The notes: a model not told the origin generated them from the sequence alone. 64,000 nucleotides of DNA from Streptomyces sp. NBC_00654 (GCF_026341775.1 NZ_JAPEOB010000002.1:2046001-2110000), one strand, 5' to 3'. Numbered from the stretch's first letter, positions 46,582 through 55,469 are shown. Numbers and translations: made by a program.

Positions 46582-47361
46582 GTGCCGGTCCTCCCTGGAG
46601 CCGAGCCGTTCCGCCACGAGGGCGGAGAGGTCGGCGTCCTCCTCTGTCATGGATTCACCGGATCGCCGCAGTCGCTGCGCCCCTGGGCCGACTATCTGGC
46701 CGAGCGCGGGCTGACCGTCTCGCTGCCGCTGCTGCCCGGACACGGCACCCGCTGGGAGGACATGGCGGTCACCGGCTGGCAGGACTGGTACGCAGAGGTG
46801 GACCGGGAGCTGCGGGCGCTGCGTGAGCGGTGCGAGCAGGTCTTCGTCTTCGGCCTGTCCATGGGCGGTGCGCTGACCCTGCGGCTGGCGGCGAAGCACG
46901 GGGACGCGATCAGCGGTCTGGTGCTCGTGAACCCGGCGAACAAGGTGCACGGCCTCTCGGCGTACGCCCTGCCGGTCGCCCGTCATCTGGTGCGGACGAC
47001 CAAGGGGCTGGCCAGCGATATCGCGCTGGAGGGCGCCGAGGAGGTCGGCTACGGCCGGGTGCCGCTGCACGCGGCCCATTCGGTGCGGAAGTTCTTCCGG
47101 CTGGTCGACGCCGAGCTGCCCCAGGTCACCCAGCCGATCGTGCTGCTGCACAGCCCGCAGGACCATGTCGTGCCGCCCGCCGACTCGGCCCGCATCCTCA
47201 GCCGGGTGTCCTCGACGGATGTCGAGGAGATCCTGCTGGAACAGAGCTACCACGTGGCGACGTTGGACCACGATGCGGAGCGGATCTTCGATGAGAGCTA
47301 CCGGTTCATCGGCCGCCTCGCACCCAGCGTCGGGAAGAAGGGGAGCACATCCGGTGGCTGA
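46582..47361 (+). CDS. Alpha/beta hydrolase (carboxylesterase/monoacylglycerol lipase type)
   Basis: The 259-residue serine hydrolase has the oxyanion HG motif in LLCHGFTGSPQSLRPW, the nucleophile elbow GLSMGG, the Asp in LHSPQDHVVPP and the His in SYHVATLDHD. It resembles Est30-type carboxylesterases. GTG at 46582 has AGGAG 6 nt upstream. It is followed by a membrane protein gene that overlaps it by 8 nt, and it is divergent from the PlsC gene, so a lipid-related role is plausible. Confidence 0.92.
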   Translation: MPVLPGAEPFRHEGGEVGVLLCHGFTGSPQSLRPWADYLAERGLTVSLPLLPGHGTRWEDMAVTGWQDWYAEVDRELRALRERCEQVFVFGLSMGGALTLRLAAKHGDAISGLVLVNPANKVHGLSAYALPVARHLVRTTKGLASDIALEGAEEVGYGRVPLHAAHSVRKFFRLVDAELPQVTQPIVLLHSPQDHVVPPADSARILSRVSSTDVEEILLEQSYHVATLDHDAERIFDESYRFIGRLAPSVGKKGSTSGG

Positions 47362-48043
47362 GCACGACGCGGAGCGCACAGGCAGCGACGAGGAGCGCGA
47401 ACCACGTCCCATGGAGGGCACGGCCGTGCCCGGGGGGACCGGGAGCGCCGAGGGGGCACCGGGCGGCAGGCCGGTCGACGAGGACGCGGCCTGGCAGGCG
47501 ATCGTCGCGGGGTACGGCGAGGAGCCGCCGGACCCGCCGGGCGCCAAGCCGTTCAAGTCGATCGAGGATCTCGCCCTGCTGGAGGACGGCCAGCTGAACG
47601 TCCTGGGACCGGACGCGGGTCCGGGCGACTCCGCGGACAAGGGGACCAAGCAGGCGCCCCCGAAGCCGCCGGAGAAGAAGGCGCTCGGCAGCTCGGTGGT
47701 CTTCGCCCCCGGTGTCGGCGGTCCCCGTGACTACGAGGTGGCGGAGCCGGCGAACGGCGACACGGACGATCCGGACGACAGCGAGGAGGGCCACTTCGTG
47801 CCCCCCGAGCCGCCGGAGCTTCCGGAGGCCGATGTCACCGCGAAGTTCGCGTGGCTCGCGGTCGTCGGCGGCCCGGTCCTGATGCTGCTCGCGGTGCTGT
47901 TCCAGTGGGAGATGACGTGGTGGCTCACCACGATCTGCATCGGCGGGTTCCTGGGCGGCTTCGCGACGCTGGTGGCCCGGATGCCCCATGACGACGACGA
48001 TGCCGACGGCTACGACGATCCGGGGCGCGGCGCGGTGGTCTGA
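47354..48043 (+). CDS. Acidic membrane protein of unknown function
   Basis: The 229-residue protein has a long acidic, Pro/Gly-rich cytoplasmic N-terminus (about 160 residues, with WQAIVAGYGEEPPDPPGAKP and FKSIEDLALLEDGQLNVLGP as its most ordered-looking parts) and two C-terminal membrane helices (WLAVVGGPVLMLLAVLF, WWLTTICIGGFLGGFATLV). It ends in an Asp-rich tail. GTG at 47354 lies inside the hydrolase gene with GGGAG upstream, so the two are coupled. I recognise no domain. Confidence 0.8.
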   Translation: MAEHDAERTGSDEEREPRPMEGTAVPGGTGSAEGAPGGRPVDEDAAWQAIVAGYGEEPPDPPGAKPFKSIEDLALLEDGQLNVLGPDAGPGDSADKGTKQAPPKPPEKKALGSSVVFAPGVGGPRDYEVAEPANGDTDDPDDSEEGHFVPPEPPELPEADVTAKFAWLAVVGGPVLMLLAVLFQWEMTWWLTTICIGGFLGGFATLVARMPHDDDDADGYDDPGRGAVV

Positions 48044-48044
48044 G

Positions 48045-48073
48045 CCGCCGGGGCCGGACGGGCCCCGGGGCGG
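48045..48073. terminator. GC-rich hairpin between convergent genes
   Basis: CCGCCGGGGCC and GGCCCCGGGGCGG pair with a 2-nt bulge around GGACG, directly after the plus-strand stop and before the stop of the convergent nuclease-fold gene. Confidence 0.6.
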
Positions 48074-48085
48074 CACGGCCCCGGG

Positions 48086-48853
48086 TCAGGCGGGCCCCGG
48101 GCCGGACGCGGGCACCCTCAGCGCCGCCAGCACGGGCAGGTGGTCCGTGGCGGCCCGCAGGTCGGCCTCGTCGATGCCGGGCAGCCCCGCCGGGACGCCG
48201 CAGCCGAGGACCTCGATGCCGTGCGTCGCGAAGACCGCGTCGATACGGCGTCGCGGGTCCTCGGGGGTGAAGGTGAGCTCGCCGCCCCACGGCGCCACGG
48301 CCCAGCAGTCCTGGAGCCGCCCGGCCAGGTGCCGGAACGCCTTCCCGGTCGGTACGTCGTTGAGGTCGCCCGCCGCCACGGCGTGCGGCACGTCCATCGC
48401 CTCCAGTTGCCGCAGCAGCAGTTCGCTCTGGGTCAGGCGCTCCTCGCGCTGGAGGCTCAGATGGCAGCTCAGCACACCGATCCGGGTGCCGGCGATCCGT
48501 ACCACCGCCGTGGCGAAGCCCCTGCGGTGCAGCCCGGGGGTGCGGGGCAGCAGGATGTCCTCGGTGCGCTCGACCGTGGCCCGCAGCGAGCACAGCAGCA
48601 TCGGCCCGGCCGCGGTGGCGCCGCCGCCGAGGACCACGAGACCGCTGCGCTTGGCGAGCCGGGCGGCCGCCTTGCGCCAGCGGAAGAAGCGCGGGGCCTC
48701 CTGGACGAAGACCAGGTCGGGGGCGCAGGCGCGGATGACCCGGGCGAGCGCCGCGGTGTCGTCGCGCATCGAGCGGACGTTGTAGGTGAGCACCCGGACG
48801 ACGGCCGAACCGTCCGGCTCGGTGCGGGAGTCGGGCAACGGCGTCATGACCAT
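48086..48853 (-). CDS. Endonuclease/exonuclease/phosphatase family protein
   Basis: The 255-residue EEP-fold protein has VRVLTYNVRSM near the N-terminus, the metal-binding Glu in LVFVQEAP, the Asn/Asp pair in AAGDLNDVPTG, and the C-terminal DH of ATDHLPVLAAL. The family includes nucleases and phospholipid or inositol phosphatases, and substrate cannot be read. The ATG at 48853 is chosen because TATCGT lies exactly 7 nt upstream (leaderless pattern). GTG at 48862 would add three residues. Confidence 0.88.
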   Translation of the reverse strand: MVMTPLPDSRTEPDGSAVVRVLTYNVRSMRDDTAALARVIRACAPDLVFVQEAPRFFRWRKAAARLAKRSGLVVLGGGATAAGPMLLCSLRATVERTEDILLPRTPGLHRRGFATAVVRIAGTRIGVLSCHLSLQREERLTQSELLLRQLEAMDVPHAVAAGDLNDVPTGKAFRHLAGRLQDCWAVAPWGGELTFTPEDPRRRIDAVFATHGIEVLGCGVPAGLPGIDEADLRAATDHLPVLAALRVPASGPGPA

Positions 48854-48955
48854 GCGGGCCACGATACGACGGACGCCCGCCGCTGCCCCGAAGGGCGCGA
48901 CGGGCGTCCGGTCGGTCCTGGGCCGCCGCCGGTTCTCGCCCGCGGCAGCCCGCCG

Positions 48956-49897
48956 TCAGCCCTGGCGGGCCAGGTCGGCCGCGCCCACCAGTCCGGCCTT
49001 GCCGCCCAGTTGGGCGGCGAGCACCTGTGCGTGCGGGCGCCACTCGCCGCCGATCAGCCAGCGCCGGAACGACTTGCGGATCGGGTCGAGGACGAGTTCG
49101 CCCTCGTCCGAGACGCCGCCGCCGACGATGAACGCGGACGGGTCGAAGAGCGAGGCGAGGTCGGCCAGTCCGGCACCGGCCCAGCGGGCCAGCTCACGGA
49201 ACGAGTCGACGGCCACCGGGTCGCCCTGCCGGGCGGCCTGGCTGATGTGCTTGCCCTCGATGCCCTCCACGGTGCCGTCGCCGAGCGCGAGCAGGGCGGC
49301 GGCGTTCTCCGGGGTGGCGTTGGCACGCTGCTTGGCGTACCGGACGAGCGCGCGGCCGGAGGCGTACTGCTCCCAGCAGCCCTGGCTGCCGCAGCCGCAG
49401 AGCAGACCGTCCGGGACGACCCGGATGTGGCCGAACTCGGCGGCCACGCCGAAGCGGCCGCGGCGCAGCTTGTTGCCGATGATGATGCCGCCGCCGAGGC
49501 CGGTGCCGAGCGTGATGCAGATGACGTCGTCGTGGCCCTGGCCGGCACCGAAGCGGTATTCGCCCCAGGCGGCCGCGTTGGCGTCGTTCTCGACGACGAC
49601 CGGCAGGCCGACGCGCTGCTCGACCTTGTCCTTGAGCGGCTCGTGGCGCCAGTTGATGTTCGGCGCGAAGAGTACGGTGGCGCGCTTGTCGTCGACGTAT
49701 CCGGCAGCGCCGATGCCGACGGCCTCGATGTCGTGGCCGTCGCTCGCGCCGGCCACGGCCGAGCAGATGGCGTCGACGATGCCTTCGGCCGTCGGAGGGG
49801 TCGGTACCTTGAACGTCGAGAGGATCCGGCCCTCTTCGTCGACCACTCCAGCCGCGATCTTCGTGCCGCCGATATCGACGCCGATGGTGAGTCCCAT
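48956..49897 (-). CDS. glkA: ROK-family glucokinase
   Basis: This phosphorylates glucose with ATP, and in Streptomyces coelicolor the orthologous GlkA also mediates carbon catabolite repression. The 313-residue ROK protein begins MGLTIGVDIGGTKIAAGVVD, has ENDANAAAWGEYRFG with the catalytic Asp, TLGTGLGGGIIIG, the zinc-binding HIRVVPDG and CGCGSQGCWEQYASG. ATG at 49897 has GAGGGA upstream. The DUF5304 gene upstream is the same neighbour as in S. coelicolor (SCO2127-glkA, from memory). Confidence 0.95.
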   Translation of the reverse strand: MGLTIGVDIGGTKIAAGVVDEEGRILSTFKVPTPPTAEGIVDAICSAVAGASDGHDIEAVGIGAAGYVDDKRATVLFAPNINWRHEPLKDKVEQRVGLPVVVENDANAAAWGEYRFGAGQGHDDVICITLGTGLGGGIIIGNKLRRGRFGVAAEFGHIRVVPDGLLCGCGSQGCWEQYASGRALVRYAKQRANATPENAAALLALGDGTVEGIEGKHISQAARQGDPVAVDSFRELARWAGAGLADLASLFDPSAFIVGGGVSDEGELVLDPIRKSFRRWLIGGEWRPHAQVLAAQLGGKAGLVGAADLARQG

Positions 49898-49999
49898 GAA
49901 TCCCTCAGTTCCGGTCGAGCCCCGCTAGGGCCAACCGTACCCGAGGCAGGGCACCGCCCGGTCCGCCCGGCCGTCCCGCCGGACCCGTTTCCGCGCGGG

Positions 50000-50479
50000 T
50001 CAGTCCAGGTCGATGTGCTCGCTCCCGGCGGGGCCCCCGTCCCTCGGATCGGAGGGGTCCTCGGCCGCCTTCTTCTGCGTACCGGCGGGACCGCCGCTCC
50101 CTCCGGCGCCCTCCGTCGTCCGGGTCCAGCGGCCCTCCTGGCCCTCGACGGCCGAACGGTAGGCGGCCAGGAGCTCGTTGCCCGCCGCCGCGAGATGATC
50201 GAAGAGGTCCGGATTGCGTTCGATGACGGGTTCGACGGCCGTCTTCGCCTGCCGGATGACCTGCTGCACGGCTCCCTGGGCGGCCACGCCGAGCAGCGGC
50301 GACTGGAACGAGGCGACCTTGTCGGCCACGGCGTCGACCAGCTTGCGCAGTTCCTCGGCGGCGGAGCCGGGCTGCGGGCCGTACCGGGCGCGGCGGCGGG
50401 CCTTCTCGGCCTCCAGGTCCTCGGCGCAGGCCTCGGCCCACGCGTCGCCGTCGACGGGACGATCGGTGGCTTCACTCAT
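50000..50479 (-). CDS. DUF5304 family protein
   Basis: The 159-residue acidic protein has a helical central region (WAEACAEDLEAEKARRRARY, AAEELRKLVDAVADKVASFQ, VQQVIRQAKTAVEPVIERNP) and a disordered Gly/Pro-rich C-terminus. ATG at 50479 has AGGAG upstream. The gene lies directly upstream of the glucokinase gene, 102 bp away. Its S. coelicolor counterpart has been linked to glkA expression and catabolite repression, to my recollection. No catalytic motif is seen. Confidence 0.8.
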   Translation of the reverse strand: MSEATDRPVDGDAWAEACAEDLEAEKARRRARYGPQPGSAAEELRKLVDAVADKVASFQSPLLGVAAQGAVQQVIRQAKTAVEPVIERNPDLFDHLAAAGNELLAAYRSAVEGQEGRWTRTTEGAGGSGGPAGTQKKAAEDPSDPRDGGPAGSEHIDLD

Positions 50480-50562
50480 GGCTGACTCCTGCGACGCGGG
50501 TTGCCGGCGACGGGCCGTACGGAACACGTACTACCGACGTTACCCGAACGGTGGTGTCCCGT

Positions 50563-51762
50563 TCAGGGTGTGCGCGGCCAGAGCGCCGGGTCCGGGGTGA
50601 ACCGGACGCGCAGCACACCGTCATGGAGTGCCGCGCCCGAGACGGTGCAGCGCCGCAGCCCGGATTCGAGCCGCACGATCCGGTGGAACGGGCCCGCGGT
50701 GAGCAGCAGTTCGTCGCCGCGGCGGACGAGCCGGAGGTCGGACTTGGCGGCGCCGGGCAGCGGCAGGCACCAGACGAGCGCCCGCTCGCGGCCGTCCTCG
50801 GCGGGGGCCTCCTCGATCCACCAGGGGTCGTCGGCCCGCCCCGGTGCCCGCTCGTCCGGCACGGCGGGGGCGAGGGCGTCGAGGTCGTCGAGGCCCTGCG
50901 GGTCGCGCCCGAGGTGGGGCACCTCGCACAGGGGGGTGCCGGGGGCCCACTCCGCGCGCCAGTGGTCCAGGCACTTCTCCTGCTGGGCCGCGAGCCCGGC
51001 GAACCAGGGGTCGGACGAGTGCCGGGGAAGCACCCGCCCGGCCACCAGGGTGTCGACGCGCAGCCCCTGCAGGGCGAGGCCGGTACGGGCGGTGCGCAGC
51101 GCGTCCCCGGCGGCGGGTCCCGGTTCGGCGACCAGGCGGACGGTGGTCGCGCGGTCCTCGATCAGCGCCTGGACGGCGGCCAGCTCGGCGTCCTTGCGGG
51201 CGGCCGCCTCGTACAGCCACTGGGCGGGCATCGGGACCCCGGCGAGCTGGGCGAGCATCGGGCGCAGCGCGCGGGCGGCCTGCCGTTCCTGGGGCAGCAG
51301 GCGGCGCAGATAGCGGCGCAGCTGTTCGGGCAGGGCGAGCAGGGCGAGGGCTTCGCGCAGCGGTGGCAGGTCGACGACGAGGACCTCGTAGCCGGCTTCG
51401 GGCGAGGCCCAGTCGCCCTCGGCCGCGCGGCGCAGGGTGTGCAGGAGCGCGAGCGGGGCGCTGCCGGGCAGCTCGGTGAGTTCCTCGCCGTCCAGCCGGT
51501 TGGCGCCGAGGAGTTCGAGGACGCCCGCGGCCCGGTTCTGGAGTTCGAGGAGTTCGCCGCGGAAGTGGGCACCGGAGTCGATGCGGGCGCTGTACAGGTG
51601 GCCGGTGACCTCGGCGGGTTCCGGGCCGGCGGGGAAGCCGGGGACGGTGTCGGCGGAGATCAGGAGGGTGCGGCGGCCGCTGCGGGCGGCGGCCAGCGCG
51701 GTCGCCGCCGCGACGGTGGTACGGCCTGCGCCGCCGGGACCGGTGACCAGGACCGTACGCAC
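50563..51762 (-). CDS. ArsA/MinD-like P-loop ATPase with altered Walker A
   Basis: The 399-residue protein begins RTVLVTGPGGAGRTTVAAAT, the place of the deviant Walker A of ArsA/Get3 ATPases (normally GKGGVGKT). Here both Lys are replaced, by Pro9 and Arg14. It keeps the switch-type TLLISADT and the Walker B-like VLVVDLPP. The C-terminal third holds a beta-rich ArsA-HSP20-like segment (LRLVRRGDELLLTAGPFHRI). It starts 4 nt after the SRPBCC gene, the pair Rv2184c/Rv2185c in M. tuberculosis by my recollection. ATP hydrolysis is doubtful. Confidence 0.85.
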   Translation of the reverse strand: MRTVLVTGPGGAGRTTVAAATALAAARSGRRTLLISADTVPGFPAGPEPAEVTGHLYSARIDSGAHFRGELLELQNRAAGVLELLGANRLDGEELTELPGSAPLALLHTLRRAAEGDWASPEAGYEVLVVDLPPLREALALLALPEQLRRYLRRLLPQERQAARALRPMLAQLAGVPMPAQWLYEAAARKDAELAAVQALIEDRATTVRLVAEPGPAAGDALRTARTGLALQGLRVDTLVAGRVLPRHSSDPWFAGLAAQQEKCLDHWRAEWAPGTPLCEVPHLGRDPQGLDDLDALAPAVPDERAPGRADDPWWIEEAPAEDGRERALVWCLPLPGAAKSDLRLVRRGDELLLTAGPFHRIVRLESGLRRCTVSGAALHDGVLRVRFTPDPALWPRTP

Positions 51763-51766
51763 CGGG

Positions 51767-52213
51767 TCAGGCCTGCGGGACGGACTCGACGCGCTTCTTC
51801 AGGCCGGCCAGGGCGCGGTCGATGATGACCTTCTCCGCCTTGCGCTTGATCATGCCGAGGAGCGGGATCTTGACGTCGACCGCGAGCCGGTAGGTGACCT
51901 CGGTGCGGTCGCCGCCGATGGGCACCAGGGCGTAGGTGCCGTCCAGGGCGCGCAGCATCTGGGACTTCACCAGGCTCCAGCTGACCTCGTTCTCGCCGGT
52001 CCAGGTGTAGGCGAGGACATGGTCGTCCTTGATCGCTCCGGCGTCCAGGACGAGGCGGACCTGCTCGGCGCGGCCGCGGTCGTCGGTGGCCAGGACCTCG
52101 GCCTCCTTCACCTCGCCGGTCCACTCCGGGTAGCGGGCGAAGTCGGCGATCACGCCCATGACGTCGGCCGGTGCCGCCTCGATCGTGATGCTCGAGCTGG
52201 TGTGTTCAGCCAT
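51767..52213 (-). CDS. SRPBCC family protein (Rv2185c/TB16.3-like)
   Basis: The 148-residue START/SRPBCC-fold protein has the typical MAEHTSSSITIEAAPADVMG opening, DFARYPEWTGEVKEAEVL, SWSLVKSQMLRALDGTYALV and a C-terminal helix VIIDRALAGLKKRVES. The fold binds hydrophobic ligands in a deep pocket. ATG at 52213 is used. The ArsA-like ATPase follows after 4 nt, indicating a functional pair. The ligand is unknown. Confidence 0.93.
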   Translation of the reverse strand: MAEHTSSSITIEAAPADVMGVIADFARYPEWTGEVKEAEVLATDDRGRAEQVRLVLDAGAIKDDHVLAYTWTGENEVSWSLVKSQMLRALDGTYALVPIGGDRTEVTYRLAVDVKIPLLGMIKRKAEKVIIDRALAGLKKRVESVPQA

Positions 52214-52299
52214 CGCCGTGGCCCTCCAGTGCGGTGTACCGGTCGCGTTCGGCAGGAGCCTGCCGGTTGCAGGCTATCGCGTGCCCGCCCCCGCCCCGT

Positions 52300-53118
52300 T
52301 CACCAGGTGAGGGCCCAGGGCACCCCGGTCGAGGCGAAGTGCCCGACGTTGACACACTCGGTCGTCCCTATCCGCATCCTGCGGACCAGCGGCTGGTGGA
52401 CATGGCCGAACAGCGCGTACCGGGGGCGGGTCCCGCGGATGGCGTCGAGGAGGGCCCGGCTGCCGCGTTCGAAACGGCGGGCGACGGTGTCGTACGTCAG
52501 CTCCGGCACCTCGGGCGGGATGTGCGAGCAGAGCACGTCGACCGGGCCGAGCGCCTCGACCTTGGCCGCGTACTCCTCGTCGCTGATCTCGTACGGGGTG
52601 TTCATCGGGGTCTTCAGCCCGCCGCCGACGAAGCCGAAGACCCGGCCGCCGATCTCGACGCGCTCACCGTCCAGGACGGTGGTCCCGGGGCCCGCGTACT
52701 CGGGCCAGAGGGCGGGGACGTCGACGTTGCCGTAGGTGGCGTACGTCGGGGTGGGGAAGGCGGCGAACAGTTCGGCGTACTGCTTGCGCACCGCACCGAG
52801 GATCGCGGCGTTGCGGTCCTTCCCCGCCCAGAGTGAGCGGCCGAACTCACGCGCCTCCTCGAAGCGGCGTTCGGTGCGCAGCGCGACGATGCGGTCCGCG
52901 TTCCGCTCGCCGAAGAGGTCGGGGAAGATGCCGCGCGAATGGTCGGCGTAGTCGAGGAAGAGCACCAGGTCACCCAGGCAGAGGAGGGCGTCCGCCCCGT
53001 CCCCGGCGCGGGCCAGCGCCTCGGTGTTGCCGTGCACATCGCTCACCACATGGACACGTGTGGTGCGGCGCGCGGCCGCGTCCCGACCGTGCCGACCGTC
53101 CTGTTCGCTGCCTCGCAT
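52300..53118 (-). CDS. Metallophosphoesterase
   Basis: The 272-residue calcineurin-like phosphoesterase shows the metal-ligand blocks VVSDVHGN, CLGDLVLF, YGNVD, VLCSHIPPE and FGHVHQP in the standard order. The substrate is unknown; the short lid suggests a small phosphodiester or a phosphomonoester. The ATG at 53118 is used: TAGGGT lies exactly 7 nt upstream (leaderless type), and the AGGGTGA could also serve as a ribosome binding site. It is divergent from the acyl-CoA synthetase gene. Confidence 0.92.
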   Translation of the reverse strand: MRGSEQDGRHGRDAAARRTTRVHVVSDVHGNTEALARAGDGADALLCLGDLVLFLDYADHSRGIFPDLFGERNADRIVALRTERRFEEAREFGRSLWAGKDRNAAILGAVRKQYAELFAAFPTPTYATYGNVDVPALWPEYAGPGTTVLDGERVEIGGRVFGFVGGGLKTPMNTPYEISDEEYAAKVEALGPVDVLCSHIPPEVPELTYDTVARRFERGSRALLDAIRGTRPRYALFGHVHQPLVRRMRIGTTECVNVGHFASTGVPWALTW

Positions 53119-53572
53119 GGCGTTCACCCTAGGGGCTGTCCGGCACGGAGCGCCGTCCCCCCGGAGGGCGGGCCCCGCGGCGTCCGGTGCGTGCGCTCGC
53201 GGGGCGGAGGGGCGTCCTCGCACGGGACGTACGAGGACGCCCCGGCACCGCCGCGCGGATGCGTGCCGGGCGTCGCAGGTCAGGCGCGATGCGCCGGACA
53301 GGGGCCGGGTCCCCCGGGGCCGTGAGCAGGGGTGGCCGGACCTGCGGTTACTTCCGCGTCGTGACAGGGGTGGACTACTGTGCGCGAAAGGACCACCCAT
53401 GTGTGTGATGCATGAGACATCTGGCCGGAACCCCCTATCGGGAACCCTGTACCGGTGGGTAACGTCCGGGCAGTCCAGTCGTGCTCACCCCACGGAGCAC
53501 CTGCCAATCTTGGACCGCAGCCGGTGCGTCATACAGAGCCGTGGCACCGGAGCCCGATGAGGAGCAGCAGTC
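53119..53572. promoter_or_regulatory. 454-bp divergent region with a 12-bp stem-loop
   Basis: No gene is supported between the metallophosphoesterase (minus) and acyl-CoA synthetase (plus) genes. It contains a perfect 12-bp inverted repeat GGGGCGTCCTCG/CGAGGACGCCCC with an 11-nt spacer (53209-53243), a small stem GTGCTC/GAGCAC at 53482-53501, and GGTTAC and GGTAAC motifs near 53343 and 53457. It presumably holds both promoters. Confidence 0.45.
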
Positions 53573-55369
53573 TTGCGCGAGTTCAGCCTTCCGGCCCTTT
53601 ACGAGGTCCCGACGGACGGCAACCTGACGGATCTCATCCGCCGCAATGCCGCTCAGCATCCTGATGCCGCGGTGATGAGCCGCAAGGTGGCCGGTGTCTG
53701 GACGGACGTCACCGCCACCCGGTTCCTGGCCGAGGTGAGAGCCGCCGCCAAAGGGCTGATCGCCTCGGGCGTGCAGCCCGGCGACCGGGTCGCCCTGATG
53801 TCCCGCACGCGCTTCGAGTGGGTTCTGCTGGACTTCGCGATCTGGAGCGCGGGCGCGGTGACCGTGCCGGTCTACGAGACCAGCTCCGCCGAGCAGATCC
53901 AGTGGATCCTCGGTGACTCCGGCGCGGTCGCGGTGCTCGTGGAGAGCGACGGGCACGCCGGGGCGGTCGCCTCCGTACGGGACCGGCTGCCGGAGCTGTC
54001 GCACGTGTGGCAGATCGACAAGGGCGCGGTCGACGAGCTGACCGCGGCCGGCGGCGAGGTCTCGGACGAGACCCTGGACCTGCGCATGGTGAGCGCCAGG
54101 GCGGACGACCCGGCCACCATCGTCTACACCTCCGGCACCACGGGCCGCCCCAAGGGCTGTGTGCTGACGCACCGCAGCTTCTTCGCGGAGTGCGGCAACG
54201 TGGTGGAGCGGCTGAAGCCCCTCTTCCGTACCGGCGAGTGCTCGGTGCTGCTCTTCCTGCCCGCCGCGCATGTCTTCGGACGGCTGGTCGAGGTGGCCGC
54301 CGTGATGGCCCCGATCAGGCTCGGCTGTGTGCCGGACATCAAGAACCTCACCGATGAACTGGCCACATTCCGGCCGACGCTGATCCTCGGTGTGCCGCGG
54401 GTCTTCGAGAAGGTCTACAACTCGGCGCGCGCCAAGGCGCAGGCCGACGGCAAGGGCAGGATCTTCGACCGGGCGGCCGACACCGCGATCGCCTACAGCC
54501 GTGCGCTGGGCACCCCACAGGGTCCCTCGCTCGGCCTGCGGCTCAAGCACAGGCTCTTCGACAAGCTGGTCTTCGGCAAGCTCCGCGCGGTGCTCGGGGG
54601 GCGCGGCGAGTTCGCGATCTCCGGCGGCGCCCCGCTGGGCGAGCGGCTCGGGCACTTCTACCGGGGCATCGGCTTCACGGTGCTGGAGGGCTACGGCCTC
54701 ACCGAGACCTGTGCGGCGACCGCGTTCAACCCGTGGGACCGGCAGAAGATCGGTACGGTCGGCCAGCCGCTGCCCGGTTCGGTCGTCCGGATCGCCGACG
54801 ACGGCGAGGTCCTGCTGCACGGTGAGCACCTGTTCACCGGCTACTGGAACAACGAGGCGGCGACGGCCGAGGCGCTGGCCGACGGCTGGTTCCACACGGG
54901 TGACATCGGCACGCTCGACGAGGACGGCTATCTCGCGATCACCGGCCGCAAGAAGGAGATCATCGTCACGGCGGGCGGCAAGAACGTCGCCCCCGCCGTC
55001 ATCGAGGACCGGATCCGCGCGCACGCCCTGGTCGCCGAGTGCATGGTGGTCGGCGACGGGCGGCCGTTCATCGGCGCGCTGATCACCATCGACGAGGAGT
55101 TCCTGGTCCGCTGGGCCGACGAGCACGGCAAACCGGCCGGCTCCACGGCGGTGTCGCTGCGCGAGGACGCCGATCTGCTGGCCGCGGTGCAGCGGGCGGT
55201 GGACGACGGCAACGCCGCGGTGTCCAAGGCGGAGTCCGTACGCAAGTTCCGCATCCTGCCCACGCAGTTCACCGAGGAGGCGGGCCACATCACGCCGTCG
55301 CTGAAGCTGAAGCGCAATGTGGTGGCGAAGGACTTCGCGGACGAGGTCGAGTCGATCTACCGCGCCTGA
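53573..55369 (+). CDS. Long-chain fatty-acid--CoA ligase (FadD15 type)
   Basis: The 598-residue AMP-forming acyl-CoA synthetase has the P-loop IVYTSGTTGRPKGCVLTHRS, the A5 motif EGYGLTETCAATAFN, the A7 motif DGWFHTGDIGTLDEDGYL, ITGRKKEIIVTAGGKNVAP and the C-terminal catalytic Lys in TPSLKLKRNVV. This pattern is the FadD15/FACL long-chain group. TTG at 53573 has GAGGAGC about 8 nt upstream. M. tuberculosis has fadD15 (Rv2187) at the same place, next to pimB. It activates fatty acids for lipid synthesis or degradation. Confidence 0.95.
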   Translation: MREFSLPALYEVPTDGNLTDLIRRNAAQHPDAAVMSRKVAGVWTDVTATRFLAEVRAAAKGLIASGVQPGDRVALMSRTRFEWVLLDFAIWSAGAVTVPVYETSSAEQIQWILGDSGAVAVLVESDGHAGAVASVRDRLPELSHVWQIDKGAVDELTAAGGEVSDETLDLRMVSARADDPATIVYTSGTTGRPKGCVLTHRSFFAECGNVVERLKPLFRTGECSVLLFLPAAHVFGRLVEVAAVMAPIRLGCVPDIKNLTDELATFRPTLILGVPRVFEKVYNSARAKAQADGKGRIFDRAADTAIAYSRALGTPQGPSLGLRLKHRLFDKLVFGKLRAVLGGRGEFAISGGAPLGERLGHFYRGIGFTVLEGYGLTETCAATAFNPWDRQKIGTVGQPLPGSVVRIADDGEVLLHGEHLFTGYWNNEAATAEALADGWFHTGDIGTLDEDGYLAITGRKKEIIVTAGGKNVAPAVIEDRIRAHALVAECMVVGDGRPFIGALITIDEEFLVRWADEHGKPAGSTAVSLREDADLLAAVQRAVDDGNAAVSKAESVRKFRILPTQFTEEAGHITPSLKLKRNVVAKDFADEVESIYRA

Positions 55370-55378
55370 CGCACGTAC

Positions 55379-55421
55379 GCGGAAAGGGGGCCCGCACGGT
55401 GTGCGCGGGCCCCCTTTCCGC
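55379..55421. terminator. Strong terminator between convergent genes
   Basis: 17-bp perfect arms (GCGGAAAGGGGGCCCGC at 55379-55395, its complement at 55405-55421) with a 9-nt loop separate the acyl-CoA synthetase from the convergent glycosyltransferase gene. On both strands a G- or C-rich stem with an AAAG/CTTT segment results. Confidence 0.9.
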
Positions 55422-55469
55422 AGGTCCGGCCGGGCGGCGGAAGCGGCCCGGCCGGATGCCCCGCGCGGC

